Part shown: positions 36,041-45,699 of the stretch, piece by piece
Layout: each line of letters starts with the position of its first letter
How positions within the stretch are numbered: the stretch's first letter is position 1
Assembly (NCBI RefSeq): GCF_027579695.1
Contig: NC_083574.1
Coordinates: 57,410,059-57,474,058 of the forward strand
DNA: 64,000 nucleotides
From: Neoarius graeffei
Lineage: Eukaryota > Chordata > Actinopteri > Siluriformes > Ariidae
Reading direction: 5' to 3'
Translations under genes and position numbers: made by a program
Notes under the pieces: model-generated
The model's input: only the letters and a program-made list of their open reading frames with translations
What the model was told of the DNA's origin: nothing
The model's database searches: none

Positions 36041-37610
36041 TGTGGTGCTTGAAAGTTTGTGAAACCTTTAGAATTTTCTATATTTCTGCATAAATATGAC
36101 CTAAAACATCATCAGATTTTCACACAAGTCCTAAAAGTAGATAAAGAGAACCCAGTTAAACAAATGAGACAAAAATATTATACTTGGTCATTTATTTATT
36201 GAGGAAAATGATCCAATGTTACATATCTGTGAGTGGCAAAAGTATGTGAACCTCTCGGATTAGCAGTTAATTTGAAGGTGAAATTAGAGTCAGGTGTTTT
36301 CAATCAATGGGATGACAATCAGGTGTGAGTGGACACCCTGTTTTATTTAAAGAACAGGGATCTATCAAAGTCTGATCTTCACAACACGTTTGTGGAAGTG
36401 TATCATGGCACGAACAAAGGAGATTTCTGAGGACCTCAGAAAAAGCGTTGTTGATGCTCATCAGGCTGGAAAAGGTTACAAAGCCATCTGTAAAGAGTTT
36501 GGACTCCACCAATCCACAGTCAGGCAGATTGTGTACAAATGGAGGAAATTCAAGACCATTATTACTCCAAGAGCAAGGCGTGTAATAGTCGGCGAGGTCA
36601 CAAAGGACCCCAGGGTAACTTCTAAGCAACTGAAGGCCTCTCTCACATTGGCTAATGTTCATGAGTCCACCATCAGGAGAACACTGAACAACAATGGTGT
36701 GCACGGCAGGGGTGCAAGGCGAAAGCCACTGCTCTCCAAAAAGAACATTGCTGCTCATCTGCAGTTTGCTGAAGATCACGTGAACAAGCCAGAAGGCTGT
36801 TGGAAAAATTTTTTGTCTGGATGAGACCAAAATAGAACTTTTTGGTTTAAATGAGAAGCATTATGTTTGGAGAAAGGAAAACACTGCATTCCAGCATAAG
36901 AACCTTATCCCATCTGTGAAACATGGTGGTGATAGTATCATGGTTTGGGCCTGTTTTGCTGCATCTGGGCCAGGACGGCTTTCCATCATTGATGGAACAA
37001 TGAATTCTGAATTATACCAGTGAATTCTAAAGGAAAATGTCAGGACATCTGTCCATGAACTGAACCTCAAGAGAAGGTGAGTCATGCAGCAAGACAACGA
37101 CCCTAAGCACACAAGTCATTCTACCAAAGAATGGTTAAAGAAGAATAAAGTTAATGTTTTGGAACGGCCAAGTCAAAGTCCTGACCTTAATCCAATCGAA
37201 ATGTTGTGGAAGGACCTGAAGCGAGCAGTTCATGTGAGGAAACCCATCAACATCCCAGAGTTGAAGCTGTTCTGTACGGACGAATGGGCTAAAACTCCTC
37301 CAAGCCGGTGTGCAGGACTGATCGACAGTTACCGGAAACGTTTAGTTGCAGTTATTGCTGCACAAGGGGGTCACACCAGATACTGAAAGCAAAGGTTCAC
37401 ATACTTTTGCCACTCACAGATATGTAATATTGGATCATTTTCCTCAATAAATAAATAAATGACCAAGTATAATATTTTTGTCTCATTTGTTTAACTGGGT
37501 TCTCTTTATCTACTTTTAGGACTTGTGTGAAAATCTGATGTTGTTTTAGATCATATTTATGCAGAAATATAGAAAATTCTAAAGGGTTCACAAACTTTCA
37601 AGCACCACTG
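36041..37610 (+). mobile_element. Tc1-like transposon, near-complete transposase
   Basis: The most complete copy of the family at 22070, 26062 and 57278. The transposase starts at 36405 ([20 protein letters not shown]) with the paired-like DNA-binding region, then [58 protein letters not shown] and [17 protein letters not shown], ending at 37386. It is broken by about one frame change near 36815 and one stop near 37021, so it is not active. A TG/TA microsatellite follows at 37610-37632. Confidence 0.88.
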
Positions 37611-37639
37611 TGTGTGTGTGTATATATATATATAAAATA

Positions 37640-38060
37640 TTTTTTAATGTCATGTATTTATAATCACCACCTGGTCTTTTCCCAATCTTCAACTGTCCAG
37701 TTCCAGTGAGTCTGTACCCACTGCAGCCTCAGATTCTTGTTCTTGGCTGACAGAAGTGGAATCCAATGTGCTGAACCCATCTGTCTCAAGGTTCCATGTG
37801 TTGTGTGTTCTGAGATGCTTTTCTGCTTATCACAGTTGTAAAGTGTGGCTACTTGCATTACCATAGTGTTCCAGTCAGCTCAAACCAGTATGGCCATTCT
37901 CCTCTGATCCATCTCATCATCAGGTTTCCACCTACAGAACTGCTGCTCACTGGATGTTTTTTTTCCACCATTCTATGTAAACTCTATAGACTGTTAAGCA
38001 TGAAAATCCTAAGAGATCAACAGTTTCTGAAATACTCAAACCAGCCCATCTATACACACA
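37640..38060 (+). repeat. Dispersed unclassified repeat, second part
   Basis: Contains GATCAACAGTTTCTGAAATA, shared with 8127-8155 in arpin intron 3 in the same orientation. No coding capacity was recognised. From 38060 to 38765 I see nothing identifiable. Confidence 0.4.
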
Positions 38061-38767
38061 TGCATTTAAAAAGTATTGATCAGACGTACATATGTAATAC
38101 TGACAATTAGCAACTTAGTTTTTGTCTGTTCCCCTTTTTTTTATTTATTACTGAAGAAATGCCACGGTAATTACGAGCACTTTATTTGTTTCATGAGTGT
38201 TGATTGCCAGGGTATTTGTATAGTTTGCATCAGAAAGATGTACTCTATGCTCAGTATCCATGAAATGACTAAGCAATAATCACCGTGTTGCGTGTATGCA
38301 TGTATAGCTCATTATAGACTCCAAAATCAGGTCGAAGTTGATAGCTAATCAACAAGCATTATCATGGACATGATTTGGTGGTAAGCAGAAGTGAGAAATG
38401 GCTTGAAAATCCAAGAATATAGTAAGTTGTGGGAATGGCGTAGAAAGTTGAGTGTTTGGAGAGGAAGGATAAGGAAAAAACAGTGCTTTCAGAATTGTTG
38501 CAGTTAGAAGCATGTGTGTAGCATCTTGAAGACTCAAAGAGAGAGTAGGTCAGCAAAGAACAAAATGGCTCCTCGGAGAACGACTACAAAACAGGACAGC
38601 ATTTTGGTCAGAAAGTGCAAGTTTGATACAAGATTGCTCCTCAGACTGTGGAGTAGAGAGGAAACATGAGTAACATCGAACATCCAACAAAGACAGAGGC
38701 TGTGATGTTTGGTCACAAGTCAAGAAGGAAGCTGTGGCTTATGGCTGCACACAAATAGAATAATAAA

Positions 38768-39126
38768 TGAGAAGAAACCTTTATTCGTCACATGCACACT
38801 TCAAGCACAGTGAAATTCATCCTCTGCATTTAACCCATCTGAAGCAGTGAACACGCGCACACACACCCAGAGCAGTGGGCAGCCCAGAGCGGAGTCAGGG
38901 GTTCGGTACCTTGCTCAAGGGCACCTCAGCCCAAGGCTGCCCCACGTCAACCTAACTGCATGTCTTTGGATTGTGGGGGAAACCGGAGCACCTGGAGGAA
39001 ACCCACGCAGACACGGGGAGAACATGCAAACTCCACACAGAAAGGCCCTTGCTGGCCGCTGGGTTCGAACCCGGAACCTTCTTGCTGTGAGGCAACCATG
39101 CTAACCACTACACCACCGTGCCGCCC
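38768..39126 (-). mobile_element. Chimeric SINE: family A head with family B tail
   Basis: Reading the minus strand, the first about 180 bases (39126-38950) are the family A tRNA head and body through GCATGCAGTTAGG-like sequence. The rest changes to family B sequence (TGCCCTTGAGCAAGG, CCCACTGCTCTGGGTG, TTCACTGCTTCAGATGGG) with a GTGACGAATAAAGG tail. Compare 55265-55495 for the family B part. Confidence 0.65.
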
Positions 39127-39329
39127 AGGTTGAATATGATTAATGGTTGAATATGATAATTTTATACCTTAAATAATGACCTTTAATAATGAACCTAGGT
39201 TTCTACTCCATCAAAGTGATGAGTCTATGTAAGGAAGATACTGAGAGAAGAGTGATGGTAGGGGTGGAGATGGAATTGTGATGAATCACCACTGAAGCTG
39301 TTGGGATTTCTGATAAAAGTGGATACTCG

Positions 39330-39700
39330 CACTGACTTGCGGACAAACTCCCCGATCCTTATTGTTCAGCTTCATCCAGTGCTGAGTGACTGGATGCAAG
39401 ATGCCTTACAGCACATCAAATGAGGGAGTGGTTTCAGGAGGAAGTAACTGAAATAAAATGGTCAGCACAGTCACCTGATTGAAAGCCTATTTGGAATTTG
39501 AGAGATTACATTAAGAAATTTGTAGAGAGCTACCTCCAACCTCTATGGACAGTCTGAGGACAGCAGTGCAGCATGCATGGGAAGAAATTATTTTAAAATT
39601 GTTTAAAAACTCTTTATGAAAGTATGTCAAGACAGGCTACAGTAAGACCTACACAACACTGACTAGCCACTACTATTCTTTCAGGACAGATTTTGGAAAC
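39330..39700 (+). mobile_element. Weak Tc1-like transposase remnant
   Basis: A stretch resembling the last catalytic block of a Tc1-like transposase (SPDLKPIWNL-like reading near 39470) with no intact frame or clear ends. From about 39700 to 40990 I see no gene or known repeat. Confidence 0.3.
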
Positions 39701-40991
39701 TTCAGCAAAGATTTCAGAATCCTCAAACTAAATGAAAACATGTTTGGTACACCAACATATAATAATACCTGATACAAAATTTAGAAGACACTATATGGAC
39801 GGTCAAACCAGTCAATTTTATTCTGGCAGTCTTTAACAACTCAATAACCATTGAATTACTGGATTGCCTTTAAGCATTAAAAAAATCATCAGTGCAAGTT
39901 ACAAACTAATAAATTAGGGTAATAAGCACAGAGGAAAATGCTGATGGGGATATAAAACCTGAAGCTAAGAGGACCTCTATGGATAAGTCTGAAGCACTAC
40001 ACATACAAGATGTTCTCTCTATGCATCAACTTTTGATGTCCAGGAAAGCAATCTGGAGGGAAACTACATATACACACACACACAATATATGGAAAAACAT
40101 TTCACACAAGTTGGTCCTTTAGATCTTTGGAAGTTTTGCAAGTCTGTGCACCACCACTTTTCATAAAACCAATTACAGGTTTGCTAACACATTTTGCGTT
40201 AAATTGGAGAAAAAGAATGATTTAACAGAACTCTAAACTGTTGTCAGTTTGGTGCAAGATAAATTGACAGTTTTAAAAAGATTAAGACTGATATCTGATT
40301 AAAGCAATATTTAAAAAAATTAATGTTTAATGAGAGCCTGGCATGTTAGCTTTATCCTATTAGTAGCATACTGCAAAGTCAACCACATGGGTTATCCTAT
40401 CGGAAAAATTTTGAACTTTAAAACCTGCAGTAAAACTACTGTTTGAAAATCTTGAAAATATTTAGGGCCGATTCACATTACACCACATTACTTTTAAACC
40501 CCTTTACTGTTTTTCTGTTGGTACGCAAAACTAAGGAAAAAAAATAGATGACAAATACCCATTCTCCACAGCTTTTGTGTTGAGACACTGAGTATACTTG
40601 TATACAAGCCAAGATCTAGACCATGCACTGCTTTCCATCCCCCATGTTATAAGATTTGATCTCTTTTTACACATTTGAGCAAGACAATTTCATTCACCAG
40701 ATAATACCGAACTGTGTAGCTAGTCCTCAAATAGCCATCATATTTTGTTACTGATTAGACATATTTGTTCTGACATTTTAAAACAAATGACCTCACAGCT
40801 GTGCTTTATATCATCTCTTTCACTTTTAGGGTGACGTATTTTGTTGTGAATCATTGTGCATGTTTAAGAAATGGTGACAGGTGTTTATCAGTTTCACAAA
40901 TGATTCTCATCTTTGCTTCAACAGGTCTGGAAAGGTTTGTGCCTTTTTTTTTTTTTGACCATTTACCTTTTGTTCAATTCTGACAGTTTGT

Positions 40992-42116
40992 TTACCAAAT
41001 CCAATTGTCCAAATGTTGCAGGCAGTAACAAGACTGCTGAAGAATAGAAGTGAGCTCATCATAAGTCTGCTCTTTCCAGTTTGGAAGGAGTCGTTCATTG
41101 TTGAGCACTTGTAGCTTGGGCGTCCCCTCCCGCAAGACCTGATACAGGCAAGGCCACCTGCTCTGGATTCGGAGCCTGGTCCGGCGGTCCAGAGTAATCC
41201 CCCGTACAATCTTTTTAGCTCTCAACTCTCTCAGCGTAGGCAGCTTGAGGCAAGAGAAGACCAGACCTCGGCTGAGGGAAACATCAAGGAACTCCAGGGA
41301 CAGTGATTCAAGAGTGTATGAAATGCCCAAATTCCGAAGTGGCACTAGAACATTGAGAGTAAGGGATTTGAGGTTAGGCAGTGATTTAGTCAGTGTCTGC
41401 AAAATGCTTGGACTCACTCCTTTAAAAACCCAGAAGTACTTGAGTTCCAAAATGCGCAAGTGTTGAAATTGAGCTATTAAACCTACTGATTTGTCAGACC
41501 AATCAAAGTGCAGCCGCATCTTGGTGATTCGCGGGCAGCTCTGGGCTAGTTTGGCTAATAAGATCTGGAAATTATTAACTTGGTCCATTTTGCTGATGAC
41601 ATCCTGGTGTGAGCTCGAACCTGAGTGGACTCGGAGGTCCAACGGCTCCAACAGAGTGAATGTCCAGTTCAAGTCTAAGTGACTGAGATCCCTACAGTGG
41701 ACATTCTCCAACAGATGAGAGAGGAGTTCTCCCCATTTATTGCACTGGTCCCCCAAATCAAAGCTTGCTTTGAGAGTAAGCAGACTAGCCCCACGAGATA
41801 TGAGATGGTGAGTATAATGGTGAACCCATGCCTTCCAGCGCTCAAATTCTCTGTTGGACACGAGTAGTCCTTCCTGTCCAAGACGGAATACTCCACGGCG
41901 AGAATAGTCTGCGACTCTCCACAGTTTCCCAGAGCGCACCAGGCAGCTCCAGCTCGAGCACACAAGCGCCGAGTTACACTTGTCCACCTCACTCAGGAAT
42001 GAAAGTACATGGAGCTGACACTCCACTGGCAGTAAGTTGAAGGGGAAGTAATCGTCATTGTCTTTTGGCCGCCGTCTTGCACTAACAGGAATGAGGGGTC
42101 TCTTCCTTGGAGGCAT
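40992..42116 (-). CDS. F-box protein, 374 aa, intronless reading frame
   Basis: The ATG at 42116 (MPPRKRPLIPVSARRRPKD) is the first in-frame ATG after a stop. Residues about 22-70 form an F-box (FNLLPVECQLHVLSFLSEVD, CNSALVCSSWSCLV, GKLWRV), the domain that binds SKP1 in SCF ubiquitin ligases. The rest looks like irregular leucine-rich repeats: CRDLSHLDLNWTFTLLEPLD, LRILELKYFWVFKGV, LPNLKSLTLNVLVPL and LESLSLEFLDVS, a likely substrate-binding face. The end is CYCLQHLDNWIW. I do not recognise the specific family and give no symbol. A spliced leader is likely (exon 1 near 42676-42760, acceptor at 42196). The frame is intact and has no poly(A)-tailed retrocopy features, so it looks like a genuine gene. 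Confidence 0.85.
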   Translation of the reverse strand: MPPRKRPLIPVSARRRPKDNDDYFPFNLLPVECQLHVLSFLSEVDKCNSALVCSSWSCLVRSGKLWRVADYSRRGVFRLGQEGLLVSNREFERWKAWVHHYTHHLISRGASLLTLKASFDLGDQCNKWGELLSHLLENVHCRDLSHLDLNWTFTLLEPLDLRVHSGSSSHQDVISKMDQVNNFQILLAKLAQSCPRITKMRLHFDWSDKSVGLIAQFQHLRILELKYFWVFKGVSPSILQTLTKSLPNLKSLTLNVLVPLRNLGISYTLESLSLEFLDVSLSRGLVFSCLKLPTLRELRAKKIVRGITLDRRTRLRIQSRWPCLYQVLREGTPKLQVLNNERLLPNWKEQTYDELTSILQQSCYCLQHLDNWIW

Positions 42117-42195
42117 TATATCATGTACCAAAACCTTTTATGGCAACCATACCTCTGTTGCACTCTTTCACTGAGCCATTTTCACCTGTCTGCTC
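42114..42195 (-). promoter_or_regulatory. F-box gene 5' leader with three upstream ORFs
   Basis: From a likely splice acceptor (TTTTCTGTCTTAG, exon from 42195) to the start codon there are three out-of-frame ATGs: a 3-codon ORF (42179-42168), a 9-codon ORF (42150-42121) and a 2-codon ORF (42124-42116) whose TAA overlaps the main ATG as TAATG. Such leaders often lower or condition translation; this is inferred. Confidence 0.5.
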
Positions 42196-42675
42196 CTAAG
42201 ACAGAAAAGAAAGATGACACATTGTCATGAAATACAGACGTATAAAAAAAAATGCACGAGAAATATGCTCAAGTTTGGCTTTAATTTAAGAAACAACAAT
42301 ATTTTAAGTATGCCTGACAGTTGAGCGCAAAACTAGCTAGCATATAAACATAAACAGTTGCTTTTACTAACTATCTGGTTCTTAGCTTAGCATACTGGCT
42401 TATTCTCGAAACACTACATTATGCACTGAAGGCAAATAAACATTGTGACTTTGAGAGCAACATTAAACACACAATGTGTGAAACCAGAGTGTTGAAAATA
42501 GCTAGCTATGAAGATAAACAAGCCACAGCTAGCTAAACTCATGCTAAGCTATGTAAATAAGCCATACACCTTGAACAAAACGTGCCCATCTTAGCCAAGG
42601 TCATTAAACACTACATTAAAATTGTTCTATCAGTCTAACGTACTTTAATAAAGCCTGGAAGGATTAAAAATATAC

Positions 42676-42780
42676 CAGAATAAGCACAACTAGCGGCTCC
42701 TTGGATATCACACTGTATGAGGCGGTCTTGTTGCTGTTGCCAGTCTGATTACGTCATCAGCGTGACGCGCAAATCCACCA
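42676..42780 (-). promoter_or_regulatory. Candidate promoter and exon 1 of the F-box gene
   Basis: On the minus strand GCGCGTCACGCTGATGACG holds a CRE-like TGACGTAA, followed by about 75 bases to a possible donor (TTCTG/GTATAT at 42676). No TATA box is seen. Position and splice signals are the only evidence. Confidence 0.35.
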
Positions 42781-43403
42781 TAAAATGTTGTTGTTTTATT
42801 GATTTATCGACATTAATATGAGAGTAGCTTAAAAAAGAACAAAGCAAACTTATTAACCCGTATCTGATACGCCATGCCAGGCTGACACCTTCAAAGAACT
42901 GACTTCATATTCCAGTCTTACATTCATACCTGCCTGTGGAAAATCAGTAATTCCCACTACAGGATTGGAAAAGAACACTGACCTCCGAATGGGAATTACG
43001 AACCAGGAAGTGAAATAAGAGTCTGCATTTAAAAAAAAAAAATCACATTTCTATATTTCATATCAAGTAAAATCTTGAAATGTTAATTTTGGTTTGTATT
43101 CAGGGGCGTAGCTAGAGGGGGGTCCTGGGGTACCCGGGGCCCCCTTTGTCGGACCATACACTACCGTTCAAAAGTTTGGGGTCACTTTGAAATGTCCTTA
43201 TTTTTGAAAGAAAAGCACTGTTCTTTTCAGTGAAGATCACTTTAAACTAATCAGAAATCCACTCTATACATTACTAATGTGGTAAATGACTATTCTAGCT
43301 GCAAATGTCTGATTTTTGGTGCAATATCTCCATAGGTGTATAGAGGCCCATTTCCAGCAACTCTCACTCCAGTGTTCTAATGGTACAGTGTGTTTGCTCA
43401 TTG

Positions 43404-43601
43404 CAGCCGTGTGGGACCCAGATGGGAGAAACCTGAGTTGCCCAAGTAGGTTTTAGCTAGGGCCCATATGAAACCCACTTTTAGCCCAACTGGGCTTGCC
43501 CACATGGGGCCACCGCATAATCCTTGGCCAAAACCGACTGGAGCCCAGCTGGGCAGCCCACATTCAACCCATGTGGGACCCACATGGGTGTGTTGGCAGG
43601 G
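43404..43601. repeat. Short GC-rich repeat inserted in the MITE
   Basis: About 197 bases rich in CCCAGCTGGGC and CCCATGTGGGACCCACATGG palindromes. It is absent from the MITE at 56657-57184. The family was not recognised. Confidence 0.55.
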
Positions 43602-43827
43602 TCAGAAGGCTAATGGGTGATTAGAAAACCCTTGTACAATCATGTTAGCACAGCTGAAAACAGTTTAGCTCTTTAGAGAAGCTATAAAACTGACCTTCCT
43701 TTGAGCAGATTGAGTTTCTGGAGCATCACATTTGTGGGGTCGATTAAATGCTCAAAATGGCCAGAAAAATGTCTTGACTATATTTTCTATTCATTTTACA
43801 ACTTATGGTGGTAAATAAAAGTGTGAC

Positions 43828-44192
43828 GGCGGCACGGTGGTGTAGTGGTTAGCGCTGTCGCCTCACAGCAAGAAGGTCCTGGGTTCGAGCCCCGGGGCCG
43901 GCGAGGGCCTTTCTGTGTGGAGTTTGCATGTTCTCCCCGTGTCCGCGTGGGTTTCCTCCGGGTGCTCCGGTTTCCCCCACAGTCCAAAGACATGCAGGTT
44001 AGGTTAACTGGTGACTCTAAATTGACCGTAGGTGTGAGTGTGAATGGTTGTCTGTGTCTATGTGTCAGCCCTGTGATGACCTGGCGACTTGTCCAGGGTG
44101 TACCCCGCCTTTCGCCCATAGTCAGCTGGGATAGGCTCCAGCTTGCCTGCGACCCTGTAGAAGGATAAAGCGGCTAGAGATAATGAGATGAG
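43828..44192 (+). mobile_element. Family A SINE, copy 7
   Basis: The 13-bp duplication ATAAAAGTGTGAC is perfect (43815-43827 and 44193-44205). The empty site is preserved in the intact MITE near 57116-57128. Confidence 0.9.
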
Positions 44193-44397
44193 ATAAAAGT
44201 GTGACTTTTCATGGAAAACACAAAATTGTCTGGGTGACCCCAAACTTTTGAATGGTAGTGTATATTTTTATTATTAGAATATTAGAAAAGCGCCCACTGT
44301 AATTTTTCTAACATTTTTTTAAACTAGATTGTCACCTCAGCCTCATTAGGGTTTCTATAACCTTGACTTCCTGTGGTTTGGGCGCGAAAACCCAGTT

Positions 44398-44850
44398 TGT
44401 CAGAGTGTGTGCGGGAGAGGCGACTGTAAGTGCAGATATGTTAAATAATACACAGTGCGATATGAGCATAAAATGCGTGAAACGCACACAACAGGCAAAC
44501 AGTCCGAAACAGCAGGCAAAGCCGTAATCAAGGAAACGGGCAGGAGGTCAATTGAGGCGCGGACAGAATATCAGAGGCGAAACTATACAAGATTAAGGGA
44601 CGAGAAACAGGAGTCGAAAAACCAGGAGGTCAACAAGGACAGGAAACAAGGCTCAGTAAGGCACACTAAACGCGGCGTAATACTTCACATCGTCCTTGCA
44701 TGGGCACAGTTTTTAAATAGCCCAAACATAGTTCATTGATTAAAGACAGGTGTTCTTTGTTAACGGCGCGCGTGCCAGAGCTCGTTAGGCGCATGTGCGC
44801 AGCCCGAGGCACGCCTTCAGGTGCACGAGCCAAGGCGCTCAGGACTGACA
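44398..44850. mobile_element. Solo LTR of an LTR retrotransposon (fossil)
   Basis: A 453-base sequence beginning TGTCAG and ending CTGACA, flanked by the 5-bp duplication CAGTT (44393-44397 and 44851-44855). The related hAT-like copy at 45869-46709 has the uninterrupted site. No internal region remains, as after recombination between two LTRs. The family is not identified. Confidence 0.75.
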
Positions 44851-45201
44851 CAGTTCTGCGCAAGCGCAACACGATCGCACTAGAAAGCATGGTCAAGCTG
44901 CCAGTGGAGCTGCAGTCTTTTTAGTTGCGAATTACGAGTATTTCCTCTTGTGTTAATAATTTGCCATGTCAAAACAAGTGAAATTTTCCTCCTTCTTTCG
45001 ACGTGAAGAGAGGTAAGCAATTTATGATATATTTTTTCCATCAACGTTGCATTTTGTGGCTTCAAAGCTAAGTTTTAGTGTGCTGTTTCTAGAACACAAC
45101 ATCAAGAAAACGTGGAAGAAACAGCAATAATGGAAGAGCCGGTTTCTAAGCTACCTAAAACTAGCAATGGTAATTATTTTTTGTTACATGATGTACTCAG
45201 G

Positions 45202-45562
45202 TGGGTGGCACGGTGGTGTAGTGGTTAGCGCTGTCGCCTCACAGCAAGAAGGTCTGGGTTTGAGCCCCGTGGCCGGCGAGGGCCTTTCTGTGCGGAGTTT
45301 GCATGTTCTCCCCGTGTCCGCGTGGGTTTCCTCCGGGTGCTCCGGTTTCCCCCACAGTCCAAAGACATGCAGGTTAGGTTAACTGGTGACTCTAAATTGA
45401 CTGTAGGTGTGAATGGTTGTCTGTGTCTATGTGTCAGCCCTGTAATGACCTGGCGACTTGTCCAGGGTGTACCCCGCCTTTCGCCCGTAGTCAGCTGGGA
45501 TAGGCTCCAGCTTGCCTGCGACCCTGTAGAACAGGATAAAGCGGCTAGAGATCATGAGATGA
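45202..45562 (+). mobile_element. Family A SINE, copy 8
   Basis: The 12-bp duplication GATGTACTCAGG is perfect (45190-45201 and 45563-45574). It sits within the hAT-like copy 1. Confidence 0.88.
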
Positions 45563-45591
45563 GATGTACTCAGGCTGCCAGTCAGTGTGTG

Positions 45592-45611
45592 ACACCCCCC
45601 CCCCCCCCCCC
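45592..45611. repeat. Poly(C) run
   Basis: Around 17 C in a row near the end of hAT-like copy 1; length may be unreliable in the assembly. Confidence 0.8.
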
Positions 45612-45699
45612 ACCTTGAAAAATCCTAGCTACGCCCCTGGTATTTAAACTTATACCCTGGTTATTTTATTTCCACTACACACAGGACCTCAATGGAAAT

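Larger units (their letters stand above)
43159..44260. mobile_element. Tc1/mariner-type MITE, interrupted copy
   Basis: Ends begin CACTACCGTTCAAAAGTTTG, with TA flanks. The same element without inserts is at 56657-57184, which shows that about 197 bases at 43404-43601 and a SINE at 43828-44192 were added later. Confidence 0.82.
43101..45639 (+). mobile_element. hAT-like element, copy 1, holding four later insertions
   Basis: The ends are CAGGGGCGTAGCTAG and CTAGCTACGCCCCTG. The remaining own sequence keeps a first coding exon, ATG at 44966 (MSKQVKFSSFFRREER), with a donor, and a second (ENVEETAIMEEPVSKLPK near 45100), like the N-termini of hAT transposases with a SxxSFF start. The catalytic part is absent. 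Inserted within are a MITE (43159-44260), a solo LTR (44398-44850) and a SINE (45202-45562). A clear 8-bp target duplication is not visible, so hAT is probable, not certain. Confidence 0.6.

Noticed and set aside
42117-42131. A start five codons upstream of the F-box ATG (MVHDI...)
   Set aside because: That codon is TTG, not ATG, and an in-frame stop lies just before it; the ATG at 42116 is preferred.
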